From: JAKSSE01 sp045597645
Lineage (GTDB): Bacteria; Bacillota; Clostridia; Lachnospirales; Lachnospiraceae
NCBI GenBank assembly: GCA_045597645.1
Contig: JAZLKM010000048.1
Coordinates: forward strand, 44,184 to 108,183
Length of the DNA stretch: 64,000 bases
Direction of reading: 5' to 3'
Shown here: one piece after another, positions 1 through 9,235 of the stretch
Numbering within the stretch: position 1 is the stretch's first letter
How the letters are laid out: every line of letters starts with the position of its first letter
Position numbers and translations under genes: made by a program
Notes under the pieces: model-generated
What the model was told of the DNA's origin: nothing
Database searches by the model: none
The model's input: the letters and a program-made list of their open reading frames with translations, nothing else

Positions 1-1160
1 GCATAGAGACAGCTATGGACATGAGAGATACCAGAGATGCTCTGCTGGACGAGTTGTCAGGATTAGCAAATATATCATATTCAGAGGATCCGCAGGGCCT
101 TGTCAGAGTGAAGCTGGAAAACGTAGACTTTGTAGATATGTGTAACGTATATGAAATGTCTGTAAAGGAGGATAAATATACCGGATTCATCCATCCATAT
201 TGGAAGCAGCTATCAGATATAGATACTGACGATTATCGATTTGTTTTCTCTACAGATAACGTTACTGCAGATAATAAAAATGATATTGGATCGATAAAGG
301 CATTGCTCATAGCAAGAGGCGATAGATTCGCAACATTTAATGATATGGAAGCTTGTACTTCTGGAGAGCAATATAGAAGTACACTAGGCGCTAGTGTGTT
401 GATGAATGTTGAGTCGGAAATAGATGTATTGGTACATACTATGGCTACGGCTATAAATGACATGATAAGTCCTAATGTTACGTATGAAGGGCCAACACAG
501 AACGTGTATGATAAAAACGGAAATCAGCTATTTTTTGACAAGGAGAAAACCCAGCCAATAGTGTTAATGACAGGGGAGTCGAAATTGTGTGATACAGAGC
601 ATTGCGCAGTTGGCTCTGACGGGAAAATACCACCTGCAGAGATGTTTGTCAGAGATGGTTGTAGCCGATATGTCGAGGCATATGATAGCTCAAATAATTT
701 CATTGGATACATGTACAATGAAGAAAGAGCGGATGACATCTCAACTTGTTACTCAATTCAGTCGATAAAGATGAATGAGGACTTAGTTCAAAATGAAACA
801 CTTTTGGCTCACCTCACTCAGAATGGCGGAGTTGATTATGACTATGCAGAGAAATTAGCAGCTCTGTGGGATAAAGAAATTGTTAATCTAAACCCAGCAG
901 ATAAGACACCATGTAACTTCACTGGATTTTATACAAAGATGACAGGGGAGCTGGCAACTAGAGGATCGGTGTTTAAGACTACCAGCGAGACTTTGGATAA
1001 CACAGTACAGAGTGTGGATTACCAGAGGCAGCAAGTAGTAGGTGTATCTACTGATGAAGAATTGACCAATATGATTAAGTATCAGAGCGCATACAATGCA
1101 AGCAGTAGGTTTATTAACGTAGTAAGTCAGATGATAGAGTATTTGCTTACAAGCATGTAA
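1..1160 (+). CDS. flgK: Flagellar hook-associated protein FlgK, copy 1 (5' end outside window)
   Basis: Partial gene. The frame is open to the left edge, so the ATG codons at 15 and 21 are probably internal. Visible is the C-terminal part of a FlgK-type junction protein joining hook and filament. The start of the visible part (AMDMRDTRDALLDELS) corresponds to the FlgK 'LRDxRD-LLDELS' segment, and the last 45 residues (GVSTDEELTNMIKYQSAYNA, then an amphipathic helix to the stop) are the conserved FlgK C-terminal D0 helix with the usual 'EE--N-IKYQ-AY-A' pattern. The middle is the variable domain. A second, complete flgK begins 10 bases downstream with a good ribosome site, so both are cotranscribed. 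The family is clear; which copy is the main junction protein is not. Confidence 0.88.
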   Translation, partial: IETAMDMRDTRDALLDELSGLANISYSEDPQGLVRVKLENVDFVDMCNVYEMSVKEDKYTGFIHPYWKQLSDIDTDDYRFVFSTDNVTADNKNDIGSIKALLIARGDRFATFNDMEACTSGEQYRSTLGASVLMNVESEIDVLVHTMATAINDMISPNVTYEGPTQNVYDKNGNQLFFDKEKTQPIVLMTGESKLCDTEHCAVGSDGKIPPAEMFVRDGCSRYVEAYDSSNNFIGYMYNEERADDISTCYSIQSIKMNEDLVQNETLLAHLTQNGGVDYDYAEKLAALWDKEIVNLNPADKTPCNFTGFYTKMTGELATRGSVFKTTSETLDNTVQSVDYQRQQVVGVSTDEELTNMIKYQSAYNASSRFINVVSQMIEYLLTSM

Positions 1161-1170
1161 GGAGAATTGA

Positions 1171-3057
1171 ATGTCTTCAGCCTTTTTTGGATTGGGAATA
1201 GCGAATTCGGGTATAAATGCATACCAGGCGTCTATTAACACTACAGCAAACAACATAGCAAATCTTGAGACCGATGGATATTCTCGCCAGATTACTAATT
1301 TGGAAGCAGCATCATCTCTTAGGGTGTATTCTCGCTACGGTTGCGTTAGTACAGGTGTCGACATTGTAAATGTAACTGCTGAAAGAGACTTATACTACGA
1401 TGAAAAGTTCTGGAATAACCAGTCGTCACTAGGTCTTCATGAGAAGAAGCTGTATTATCTGAAGCAGATAGAGAACTTCTTTGTGGATAATAAAGCGCAG
1501 GGACAGGTAGGTTTTTCGAGCATTTATGCAGATATGTTTACTGCACTTGATTCCATGAAAGATAACGCAGGGGACGAGACTGTTAGAGCTGCATTTATAG
1601 CAAATGCGCAGAACCTTTGTGATTACTTTAACAGTATGGCAATTGGCTTGTCAGAGTTGCAAAATACTATTAACGATGAAATAAAGACATCTGTAGACAA
1701 TATAAATGCAATTGCGGAGAAAGTTGCTGTACTAAATAAGCAGATAAATATTATTGAAATTGAGGGCGGGAACGCCAATGAGCTTAGAGATGAGAGAGCC
1801 GTACTAATAGATGAGTTATCTGCTTATGTACCTATAACCGTAAGCGAAAATGACGTAGTTGACTCACATAATGGATCAAAGACAGGTGCCACAAATTATT
1901 TGGTAAAAATAAACGGTGCCACTCTAGTAGATACTTACGAATATAGAACACTTAGATGTGAGGCTAGAGAATATAACGCAAATCAATCAGATATAGATGG
2001 TTTGTATGACATCGTATGGGATGTAACTGGTAATAGATTTGACACAACCTCTGGTAAGATGAGTGGATACATCAAGGCATTATTCGAAATGCGCGATGGA
2101 AATAACAAGCAGGTGGTGTCAGGAACTGTAACCAATACAACAAGCATGTCACTTACGATATCTAATCCGTCAATTACCGATGTCAGCAAAATGAATCTAA
2201 GCCCTGGAGGAGAGCTTACAGTTAATGCCACAAGATATAACTACGATGGATTTACTACAGAGCTTGATAAAGATGGGAACATTGTTTCTTACACATTCAA
2301 CCTTACAAGGGCTATGACTGATGTGGAGCGTTCTAATAATGGCGGTAGAGAGCTGGTTGTAGGCGCAGCATTGGATACAATGGGTATTCCTTACTACCAG
2401 AACCAGATGAATGAGTTCCTAAGAAACTTTGTAGCTATATTTAACGATCTTGAATCTCAGGGCGCAGACTTGAATGGAAATCCAATGGGAAGCTTCTTTA
2501 TAGGAAAGAAGGAAATCGGAGGAGAGTACGAATTTGGAGATGTTAAAAATTTAAAGGATGAGAGTAATAGCGACGTATTAGATGATAGCGGAAACCCTAT
2601 CGAGGTAGCCAATATATCATCTATAACTGATAGCTATTATATGCTCACTGCAAAAAATATAGCTGTAAACGACGCATCTACGCGAGACCCAAAGATTTTT
2701 GCCACTACTACGGAGAGACAGATCAAGCAGGGAAATATTGACGCATACGATATAGCTGAAAAATTGATGGAGCTTGAAAGCAAAGTCACTATTTTCAGAG
2801 GTGGTGGAGCAGATACGTTCCTTCAATGTATGTATTCAGATATATCTGTAGATACACAGGAAGCGGATATTTTTTACAATAACTACAACAATATTAAGGA
2901 AACTATCGATAATCAGAGAGCATCAGTATCATCTGTGGATCAAGATGAAGAGGCTATGGATTTAGTGAAGTTCCAGAATGCTTATAACATGAATTGTAAA
3001 GTCATTTCTGTATTACAGGAAATGTATGACCAGCTGATTCTAAATACAGGAGTATAA
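1171..3057 (+). CDS. flgK: Flagellar hook-associated protein FlgK, copy 2
   Basis: Complete 628-residue HAP1. The N-terminus (FFGLGIANSGINAYQASINT, then NTTANNIANLETDGYSRQ) is the classic FlgK D0 helix with the rod/hook-family 'NNIAN-ETxGYSRQ' motif. A 'NANELRDERAVLIDELS' segment lies near residue 205, and the C-terminus (DEEAMDLVKFQNAYNMNCKV) is the second D0 helix. It forms the hook-filament junction outside the cell after export by the flagellar type III system. Start ATG follows an AAGGAG site overlapping the end of copy 1. The two copies share the D0/D1 ends but differ strongly in the middle, so they are paralogues rather than a recent duplication. flgL follows 13 bases downstream. Confidence 0.95.
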   Translation: MSSAFFGLGIANSGINAYQASINTTANNIANLETDGYSRQITNLEAASSLRVYSRYGCVSTGVDIVNVTAERDLYYDEKFWNNQSSLGLHEKKLYYLKQIENFFVDNKAQGQVGFSSIYADMFTALDSMKDNAGDETVRAAFIANAQNLCDYFNSMAIGLSELQNTINDEIKTSVDNINAIAEKVAVLNKQINIIEIEGGNANELRDERAVLIDELSAYVPITVSENDVVDSHNGSKTGATNYLVKINGATLVDTYEYRTLRCEAREYNANQSDIDGLYDIVWDVTGNRFDTTSGKMSGYIKALFEMRDGNNKQVVSGTVTNTTSMSLTISNPSITDVSKMNLSPGGELTVNATRYNYDGFTTELDKDGNIVSYTFNLTRAMTDVERSNNGGRELVVGAALDTMGIPYYQNQMNEFLRNFVAIFNDLESQGADLNGNPMGSFFIGKKEIGGEYEFGDVKNLKDESNSDVLDDSGNPIEVANISSITDSYYMLTAKNIAVNDASTRDPKIFATTTERQIKQGNIDAYDIAEKLMELESKVTIFRGGGADTFLQCMYSDISVDTQEADIFYNNYNNIKETIDNQRASVSSVDQDEEAMDLVKFQNAYNMNCKVISVLQEMYDQLILNTGV

Positions 3058-3070
3058 GGAGGATAAGGGC

Positions 3071-4714
3071 ATGAGAGTTACAAATGCTATGATCATGAGA
3101 AACTCCAAATCGGATATTAATGCGACAAAATTGTTGGTGGACAGCACTACCAATCAGATGAACACGCAGAAAAAAATATCTCGACCTTCAGAAGATCCAG
3201 TGGTAGCAATCAGATCGCTTCGCTATCAGGTGTCTCTTGGAAAGCTTGATCAGTATCTTAACAAAAATATAGAGGATGCAGAGAGCTGGCTGAGCATAAC
3301 AGAAACATCGCTGTCAAACATGTATAAGTCATTTAAGGAGATGCATTCGCTGGCAGATCAAGGAGCCAATGGCACGTATAATGAGGATGACTTAAATACC
3401 ATACTTACTTCGCTTAAGTCTTTGCAAAAATCTATCTATAGTGAGGGTAATGCAGACTACGCAGGAAGAACAGTTTTCACTGGATATAGAACTAATCAAA
3501 CATTGACTTTCCAGGAAGCGGAGACCTCAACAAAATACGAGATAGAGGAGCCGTTGGACTATTTAAGAGTTGACGAAAAAAGATATTATACAGGTGACGT
3601 TGTAGTACCAACAACAACTGCAGAGGCAAGTAATCTCTCTGCCATATCAGATACAAAGCTTTCAACATATAATAGAGTTAGATTGTCTTATGACAATGTG
3701 GAAAATATGAGTGAGTTCTCATATTCATTTGTGGATAAAGCAAATCCCAAAATGACTACATATGTGAAGTTTGCAGGTGCAGATGATGGATCAGGCAATT
3801 ATACATATACGGCAAGCGCAAATAGCGTGACAATTAATCCGGACGGTACCACTACGAATGCTACGCTAACAACCCCATATACGATGAAGGTGTATGATAA
3901 TGAAGACGCTTGGGAAGCAGCATCAAAAGCAGCAGGGAATGAAAAAAAGACGGTAGACGATAATGAGATAGTATTCATTAAGAGCACGGGAGATATCATT
4001 TTTGGAGATAACGTGGCAGATGAGATAAGCACAACTCATGCAAGTATTTCCACCAAATATGAGCGTGAAGGGTTCTCAGAGGGAGAACTTAGGCCGGAAT
4101 TCTACTTTAATTGCAAGGATATCTCAGATCCGGCTAATGTCATTGAATTTGATAAATATGACAAGGATGGAAAATTAATCAACTATGATATAAACTATAT
4201 AGTAGCTAACAATCAGACGTTAACGGTTAATACCGAGGCGTCCAACGTCTTTGATATGTCTGCCTACAGAGATATGCAGGAAATGGTTGATGCGGTTAAT
4301 GATACTCTGGCGGCTCAGAAAAAAATTGATCAGATAAAGAGCATGATGGGAGAGGTCCAGTATGCAGATTACCAGGATGAACTCAACCAGTGGCTTGATG
4401 CTGCAAACAAAGAATTTGATTATGCGCTAGATAATATGCATAAGCTATTCTCAACGGAGATTTCAAGGTCGCAAAAGTATATTAACGATGTTGACTTGGC
4501 CATTACAAAGGTTGGTAATAAAGGAGAAAGCTTAGACCTTACCAAGACACGAGTTACGAGCCAGCATGAGACAATAGATGAGCTAAAATCAGAAAATGAA
4601 AACATGAATCTTTCTGATATCATTTTGGATTATTCAGCAGCGTATGTTGCTTATCAGGCTGCTCTAACTGCGGCATCAAAAATTGGAGAGCAATCACTTC
4701 TTAATTATATCTAG
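3071..4714 (+). CDS. flgL: Flagellar hook-associated protein FlgL (HAP3), enlarged
   Basis: 547 residues, much longer than the roughly 300 typical of FlgL (298 in B. subtilis). The N-terminus (RVTNAMIMRNSKSDINA, then QMNTQKKISRPSEDPVVAIR) is the flagellin-like D0/D1 helix of FlgL, and the C-terminus (ISRSQKYINDVDLAITKVGN through the final coiled coil ending ASKIGEQSLLNYI) is the returning helix. The extra length lies in the middle, about residues 150-400, expected to be a surface-exposed domain. FlgL is the second junction protein between FlgK and the filament. It sits between flgK and fliW with 13- and 18-base gaps, the usual Firmicute order. Start ATG is preceded by AGGAGGAT. Confidence 0.95.
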   Translation: MRVTNAMIMRNSKSDINATKLLVDSTTNQMNTQKKISRPSEDPVVAIRSLRYQVSLGKLDQYLNKNIEDAESWLSITETSLSNMYKSFKEMHSLADQGANGTYNEDDLNTILTSLKSLQKSIYSEGNADYAGRTVFTGYRTNQTLTFQEAETSTKYEIEEPLDYLRVDEKRYYTGDVVVPTTTAEASNLSAISDTKLSTYNRVRLSYDNVENMSEFSYSFVDKANPKMTTYVKFAGADDGSGNYTYTASANSVTINPDGTTTNATLTTPYTMKVYDNEDAWEAASKAAGNEKKTVDDNEIVFIKSTGDIIFGDNVADEISTTHASISTKYEREGFSEGELRPEFYFNCKDISDPANVIEFDKYDKDGKLINYDINYIVANNQTLTVNTEASNVFDMSAYRDMQEMVDAVNDTLAAQKKIDQIKSMMGEVQYADYQDELNQWLDAANKEFDYALDNMHKLFSTEISRSQKYINDVDLAITKVGNKGESLDLTKTRVTSQHETIDELKSENENMNLSDIILDYSAAYVAYQAALTAASKIGEQSLLNYI

Positions 4715-4732
4715 AAATAAGGAGAACAATAA

Positions 4733-5191
4733 ATGAGAGCAAACACTAGACTTTTCGGTGATATTGATATCCCCGAAGAAAAAATTATTACCCTTGACAA
4801 CGGAATTATTGGATTCCCGGATATGAAGCACTTTACTTTGATTTTTGATGAAGAGAAGAAAGGCGCATCTCTTATGTGGTTTCAGTCAATGGACGAGCCG
4901 CAGTTTGCTATGCCGGTAATGCAGCCGCAGATAGTAATGCCAGAATATAACCCGACTATAAACGACTCTCTGCTGCAACCGTTAGGAGATCTTAATGAGA
5001 ATAACCTATATGTGCTGGTTACAGTAACGGTACCTCCGCAGATAGAAAAGATTTCTGTAAATCTAAAGGCTCCTATCATAGTCAATATGGACACTTTAAA
5101 GGGAGCTCAGCTTATAGTAGAAGATGACTTATCTGTACGCTATGCAATCTATGACATCCTTAAAAAGGCAAAGGAAGGGGCAGGTGAGTAA
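4733..5191 (+). CDS. fliW: Flagellar assembly factor FliW
   Basis: 152 residues, normal length. The N-terminal pattern (TRLFGDIDIPEEKIITLDNG, then GIIGFPDMKHFTL) is typical of FliW. In B. subtilis FliW binds either flagellin or CsrA; when flagellin is exported FliW is released, binds CsrA and relieves repression of flagellin translation. The gene lies immediately upstream of csrA with a 2-base gap, the arrangement expected for this partner switch, and CsrA-type sites are visible in both flagellin leaders of this window. Start ATG follows AAGGAG. Identification is firm; the regulatory role is from family knowledge. Confidence 0.95.
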   Translation: MRANTRLFGDIDIPEEKIITLDNGIIGFPDMKHFTLIFDEEKKGASLMWFQSMDEPQFAMPVMQPQIVMPEYNPTINDSLLQPLGDLNENNLYVLVTVTVPPQIEKISVNLKAPIIVNMDTLKGAQLIVEDDLSVRYAIYDILKKAKEGAGE

Positions 5192-5193
5192 TT

Positions 5194-5409
5194 ATGCTGG
5201 CATTGACAAGAAAAAAAGGTGAATCAATAGTAATCAATAATAATGTTGAGATAACAATTCTTGAGGTAAGAGGCGAGCAAATTAAAATAGGAATCTCTGC
5301 GCCAAAAGATGTTTCTATATATCGCAAGGAAGTCTATTTGCAGATTCAGGAAGAAAACAAGGCAGCACTGGAGGTGTCTACTCTGGATGCGCTTAAGAAT
5401 CTTTTCTAA
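5194..5409 (+). CDS. csrA: Translational regulator CsrA
   Basis: 71-residue CsrA. It begins MLALTRKKGESIVI; the RNA-contact positions L4, R6 and R44 (in SIYRKEVYLQI) are present. CsrA dimers bind GGA motifs in mRNA leaders and block ribosome access. Cotranscribed and nearly fused to fliW, whose product is its antagonist in Firmicutes. Likely targets visible here are the flagellin leaders (9340-9372 and 10374-10382) and possibly the flaG leader (5483-5491). The C-terminal tail after residue 56 is somewhat longer than in gammaproteobacterial CsrA, as usual in Firmicutes, where this extension takes part in FliW binding. Confidence 0.96.
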   Translation: MLALTRKKGESIVINNNVEITILEVRGEQIKIGISAPKDVSIYRKEVYLQIQEENKAALEVSTLDALKNLF

Positions 5410-5426
5410 ATATGAGTATTTAGTAC

Positions 5427-5453
5427 TAATTTTTTGACAGAGTTGTCCGATAT
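5427..5453 (+). promoter_or_regulatory. SigmaD (sigma28)-type promoter of flaG-fliD-fliS
   Basis: TAAT at 5427-5430, a 15-base spacer, then TCCGATAT at 5446-5453. This matches the flagellar sigma28 consensus (TAAA-N15-GCCGATAT) at 3 of 4 and 7 of 8 positions. It lies 45 bases before the flaG start and separates the late filament-cap genes from the upstream flgK-csrA run. Confidence 0.75.
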
Positions 5454-5482
5454 AAGATGTACAAGAGGTTATTTCCGATATC

Positions 5483-5491
5483 ACATGGAGG
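5483..5491 (+). promoter_or_regulatory. Possible CsrA site over the flaG ribosome site
   Basis: ACATGGAGG fits the CsrA core (A/U)CANGGANG and contains the Shine-Dalgarno bases of flaG. A site here would let CsrA repress flaG translation. There is no hairpin around it, so support is motif only. Confidence 0.35.
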
Positions 5492-5497
5492 TGTGTT

Positions 5498-5923
5498 ATG
5501 GCAATTGAAAGTATAGGAAACAGCATAAATGCAAGCGCAAGCTATCAGGTACAGGGAAGTAGAGAGAGCAGCGCCCCAACTCCGTCTGTATCTCCGGCAG
5601 CAGAGATAGCAGATAGCGTTCAGTCGGTAAATATTACAGAGAATAGTAATCGCGATGCAAAAGACGGTGAGGGAAAGGATAACTTTAACGACAATCGCCA
5701 GCCGAGTAATGAATCAGTACAAAAGGCTGTCGCTCTTATCAATAAGCAGCTTACTAATTCGAAGGCGGTATTTGGAATTCACGAAGAGACCAATAGGCTA
5801 ACCATTAAGATGGTAGACAAAGATACTGACAAGGTAATTAAGGAATTCCCTGCCGATGAGACGCTGGATATGCTTGCAAAGGTAATGGAATTTGCAGGAC
5901 TCATGGTGGATGAGAAGAGATAG
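5498..5923 (+). CDS. flaG: FlaG family flagellar protein
   Basis: 141 residues. The first 75 are low-complexity, Ser/Asn/Ala rich and probably disordered; the C-terminal 65 residues form the FlaG domain, with the family pattern of a helix (VQKAVALINKQL) and a strand pair (RLTIKMVDKDTDKVIKEFPA) ending in a helix (ETLDMLAKVMEFAGLMVDEK). FlaG proteins influence filament length and commonly sit just before fliD, as here (9-base gap). The exact mechanism in the family is not well defined. Start ATG follows GGAGG; a sigma28-type promoter lies upstream. Confidence 0.9.
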   Translation: MAIESIGNSINASASYQVQGSRESSAPTPSVSPAAEIADSVQSVNITENSNRDAKDGEGKDNFNDNRQPSNESVQKAVALINKQLTNSKAVFGIHEETNRLTIKMVDKDTDKVIKEFPADETLDMLAKVMEFAGLMVDEKR

Positions 5924-5932
5924 GAGAATCCT

Positions 5933-8302
5933 ATGGCTATTAGAATGACAGGTATGATATCAGGTCTTGATACAGAAGCTCTTGTATCGGCAATGGTATC
6001 TGCATACTCAGTAAAAAAATCTAGCTTTGTAAAAAAGAAAACTTCTGCAGAGTGGAAGAAGGATGCATGGAAGGAACTTAACACAAAAATAAAGTCCCTT
6101 TATAATAGTGTGTCTTCTTTACGTTATACATCAGCATATTCTGTAAAGAAAGCCAGTATATCAGATAGTACGAAGGCTACCGTGAAGGCTGACAATAATG
6201 CTGTAAGCGGCACTCAAAAGTTAGAGATAAAGGAGCTGGCATCAGCAGGTTACTTGACAGGGGCAAAACTGACGGGATCTAGTGCGAACTCTACATTGGC
6301 AGACCTGGGCTTTGGCGATGCAAACGGAAAGGTCTCTGTAGAAGTAGAGGGAAAAAGAACCGACATCGAGGTAACAAGCGCTACAACGATAACAGAGTTT
6401 GTAAATAAGCTTAAGGATGCTGGCGTAGGCGCAAATTATGATGCGACTAATCAGAGAATCTATGTAAGTGCGAAGAATAGTGGAGTAGCAGCAGATTTCT
6501 CTCTTACAGGTACAAATCAGGGTGGCTTGAATGCGTTGGGAGCATTAGGCCTATCTGTTAACGATTCTACAGCTTCAAATGAGACCTATAAAAATCTTGC
6601 TAAGTATGCTGATGAAGCATATGTTGCTTACGGTGACCAGATTGCTGCAGGCACAATGACAAAGGATCAGGCTGTAGTTGCGCACATGAAGGATGTGCTC
6701 AAGAACATTTCTGATAAGAAAGATGATAATGTAACACTTGAATCTGATAATGCAAAGAATAACACTCAGCTTAAGTATGTAAATGCATATAAAAATGCAT
6801 CTGAGAAGCTGGAGTCAATGAGTCTTGATGCAGATGCGAAGGCAGAGCTAACAGAGCTTCTGTCTCAGAATGATACATCAAAGTATGTCTACAAGGATGC
6901 AGAGGGAAAGACTTTCTATGTAACAGGTGGCGAGGAAGAAAAAGATGCTGATGGAAATGTTACAGGATATAAGTACACCATCATGGGAAAGACCACTGAT
7001 GAAGATGGCAATGAAGTAGATGATCCTCAGCCATTAGTATTAGACGATAAACTCCAAACTGTAGACGAAAGAGCAAAAGAGCTTGCAAAAAATGGTGGTA
7101 TGGTTAAGGACGAAGATGGAGAGGAAGTCCTTGATCTAGAATCATTTGGTTCGCTTAAAAACAGTCTTACTGCAGTTAGAGCGTTTGAGAGCGATGAGGC
7201 TAATACAGAGTATACGGCAAAGATATCTGCAGAGTATGCGTTGCGTGGAGCAGAGGGTTTGGCTTCAGAGGCTGACAAGCTTACAGCGGATATTGATGCC
7301 AATAAAGCAACCATAAAGAGTAACAATAAGTATATTTCGGACAACAAAGAAGTAGATTTTGGGGACTACAGCGATGCCAAGGCAGCAGAATTGGCAGAGA
7401 AGATTAGCTTTGCAAAGAAGGTAGACAGTGGTGAAGTTACAATGCCTACGAGTGCTGGCGCAAAGAGAATCAATGGTGCAGATGCTAAAATTATGCTTAA
7501 TGAGGTGGAGTATACTGGCTCAAGCAATAATTTTTCAATAAATGGTCTGATGATTACAGCTAATGCGCTGACCACAGAACCGATTACTGTAACAACAAAT
7601 GATGATACTCAGGGTATCTATGACAAAGTAAAGGGCTTCCTCAAGGAGTATAATACTCTTATGAATGAGATGACCAAGCTCTTTAATGCACCTTCCTCTA
7701 AAGGCTTTGAGCCACTTACTGACGAGGAGAAGGATGAGATGTCAGATAAGGAAGTGGAGAAGTGGGAGCAGAAGATAAAAGATAGTCTTCTCCGCAGAGA
7801 TGATACCTTAAATAGTGTTATGAATGCTATGCAGTCTGCTATGTATAAGACATACAGTATAAATGGTAGAACATTAAGCTTGTCCACCTTTGGAATAAAG
7901 ACGATAGGAGTGTTGCAGGCACCAGAAAATGAAGGCAATGCATATCATATAGATGGAGATTCTGAGGATACACTTACATCTGGAAAGTCAGATAAGCTGA
8001 TGAAGGCGCTTCAGGAGGATCCGGAGTCGGTTGTAGAATTTATGAAGAAGCTCTCTGAAGGCTTGTATAATGAGATGGATAAAAAGATGAAGTCTACCGC
8101 TCTTAAGAGTGCATATAATGTCTACAATGATAAGCAGATGGATAAGGACATAAAAAATTACAGTAGCCTAATAACTAAGTGGGAAGATAAGATATCTGAT
8201 TATGAGGACAGATACTATAAGCAATTTGCAGCAATGGAGAAAGCATTAGCTACATTGCAGAGCCAGTCTTCTTCTTTAGGCTCTATGATGGGTATGGGTT
8301 AA
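5933..8302 (+). CDS. fliD: Flagellar filament cap protein FliD (HAP2), enlarged
   Basis: 789 residues; typical FliD is about 450-700 (498 in B. subtilis). The N-terminus (MTGMISGLDTEALVSAMVSA) is the diagnostic FliD 'SGLDTxxLV--MV' segment, and the C-terminal part (KDIKNYSSLITKWEDKISDY, then YYKQFAAMEKALATLQSQSS) is the conserved FliD coiled-coil end. The middle contains a long charged insertion, about residues 210-470, with repeated Asp/Glu/Lys-rich segments. FliD caps the growing filament and folds exported flagellin subunits. fliS follows after 10 bases. Start ATG is preceded by AGGAGAAT. Confidence 0.94.
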   Translation: MAIRMTGMISGLDTEALVSAMVSAYSVKKSSFVKKKTSAEWKKDAWKELNTKIKSLYNSVSSLRYTSAYSVKKASISDSTKATVKADNNAVSGTQKLEIKELASAGYLTGAKLTGSSANSTLADLGFGDANGKVSVEVEGKRTDIEVTSATTITEFVNKLKDAGVGANYDATNQRIYVSAKNSGVAADFSLTGTNQGGLNALGALGLSVNDSTASNETYKNLAKYADEAYVAYGDQIAAGTMTKDQAVVAHMKDVLKNISDKKDDNVTLESDNAKNNTQLKYVNAYKNASEKLESMSLDADAKAELTELLSQNDTSKYVYKDAEGKTFYVTGGEEEKDADGNVTGYKYTIMGKTTDEDGNEVDDPQPLVLDDKLQTVDERAKELAKNGGMVKDEDGEEVLDLESFGSLKNSLTAVRAFESDEANTEYTAKISAEYALRGAEGLASEADKLTADIDANKATIKSNNKYISDNKEVDFGDYSDAKAAELAEKISFAKKVDSGEVTMPTSAGAKRINGADAKIMLNEVEYTGSSNNFSINGLMITANALTTEPITVTTNDDTQGIYDKVKGFLKEYNTLMNEMTKLFNAPSSKGFEPLTDEEKDEMSDKEVEKWEQKIKDSLLRRDDTLNSVMNAMQSAMYKTYSINGRTLSLSTFGIKTIGVLQAPENEGNAYHIDGDSEDTLTSGKSDKLMKALQEDPESVVEFMKKLSEGLYNEMDKKMKSTALKSAYNVYNDKQMDKDIKNYSSLITKWEDKISDYEDRYYKQFAAMEKALATLQSQSSSLGSMMGMG

Positions 8303-8312
8303 GGAGGACAGG

Positions 8313-8702
8313 ATGACACCAAGAAACGCATACAGTGCCTATAACAATAGTAGAGTATTGACTGCAAGTCCAGCCGAGCTGACGCTAATGCTTTATGATG
8401 GAGCAATTAAATTCTGTAATATTGCGGCAGCGGCGATAGATGCTCATGACATTGAAAAAGCGCATAACAACATTAGAAAGACGCAGAGGATAGTTGAGGA
8501 GTTCAGAGCAACGCTTAACTTCAAGTATCCTGTAGCACAGGACTTTGAAAATGTTTATGTGCTAATAGATGAGTATTTACATGAAGCAAATATGAAGAAA
8601 GACCCTGAAATGCTACAAGAGGCGTTAAAGCATCTTCGTACCATGAGAGACACATGGAAGGAAGTAATGAACGCTAATAAGGCACAAAACAGTGCATTAT
8701 AA
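8313..8702 (+). CDS. fliS: Flagellin export chaperone FliS
   Basis: 129 residues, normal length. The N-terminus (NAYSAYNNSRVLTASPAELT, then LMLYDGAIKFCNIAAAAI) is the family signature 'Y-xxxVxTASPxEL-xMLYDGAIxF'. FliS binds the C-terminus of flagellin in the cytoplasm and keeps it unpolymerised before export. Located between fliD and a second small chaperone-like gene, as usual. Start ATG follows a strong AGGAGG. Confidence 0.96.
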   Translation: MTPRNAYSAYNNSRVLTASPAELTLMLYDGAIKFCNIAAAAIDAHDIEKAHNNIRKTQRIVEEFRATLNFKYPVAQDFENVYVLIDEYLHEANMKKDPEMLQEALKHLRTMRDTWKEVMNANKAQNSAL

Positions 8703-8716
8703 TAGGATAAGGCGCT

Positions 8717-9199
8717 ATGACAGAGAATGATAGCTATATTGATGCTTTAAAAAATAGTCTCAAAAAGAAGGTGAGCCTGCTCTCTGCGATTGATTTAGAA
8801 AATCGTAGACAGGCAGAAGTGCTCCAAGATCCTATGGGATCTGCTGATGATTTTGAGGAGACAGTTAGCAATAAGGAGAGGCTTATAGAGCAGATTGCGG
8901 CGTTAGATGAGGGCTTTGAGCAAGTATATGCTAGAGTTCAGTCCGTTTTGAAAAACGATAGGGAAAAGTATAAGGATGAAATAGCTGTTATGCAGGAGTA
9001 TATCCGCAAGATTACAGATAAAAGCACCCTTATACAGACTCAGGAACTAAAGAATAAGGAGCTAGTTGTGGCCAAAATGGGTACAATTAGAGGAGGAGCA
9101 AAAACTAGACGCATGGGTCAAATGGCCAGCGGACAATATTATCAGAGCATGACAGGAATAAATGTGATTGACTCACAGTTCCTAGACAAGAAAAAGTGA
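8717..9199 (+). CDS. Putative FlgN/FliT-like flagellar chaperone
   Basis: 160 residues, almost wholly helical with heptad-like patterns (LKNSLKKKVSLLSAIDLENR; FEETVSNKERLIEQIAALDE). The size, all-helical make-up, central 'NKERLIEQIAALDEGFE' segment and position directly after fliS fit the FlgN/FliT group of export chaperones for FlgK/FlgL or FliD. Sequence similarity in that group is weak, so the assignment rests mainly on context. The basic Gly/Gln-rich tail (residues about 120-160) is probably flexible. The client cannot be told from sequence. Confidence 0.6.
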   Translation: MTENDSYIDALKNSLKKKVSLLSAIDLENRRQAEVLQDPMGSADDFEETVSNKERLIEQIAALDEGFEQVYARVQSVLKNDREKYKDEIAVMQEYIRKITDKSTLIQTQELKNKELVVAKMGTIRGGAKTRRMGQMASGQYYQSMTGINVIDSQFLDKKK

Positions 9200-9235
9200 T
9201 ATCAAAAGTTTTTTCAAAAAATAGTAAAAAAGGAC

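Noticed and set aside
669..690. GCCGATAT-like sequence inside the first flgK
   Set aside because: No TAAA-like -35 at 15 bases and it lies inside a coding region.
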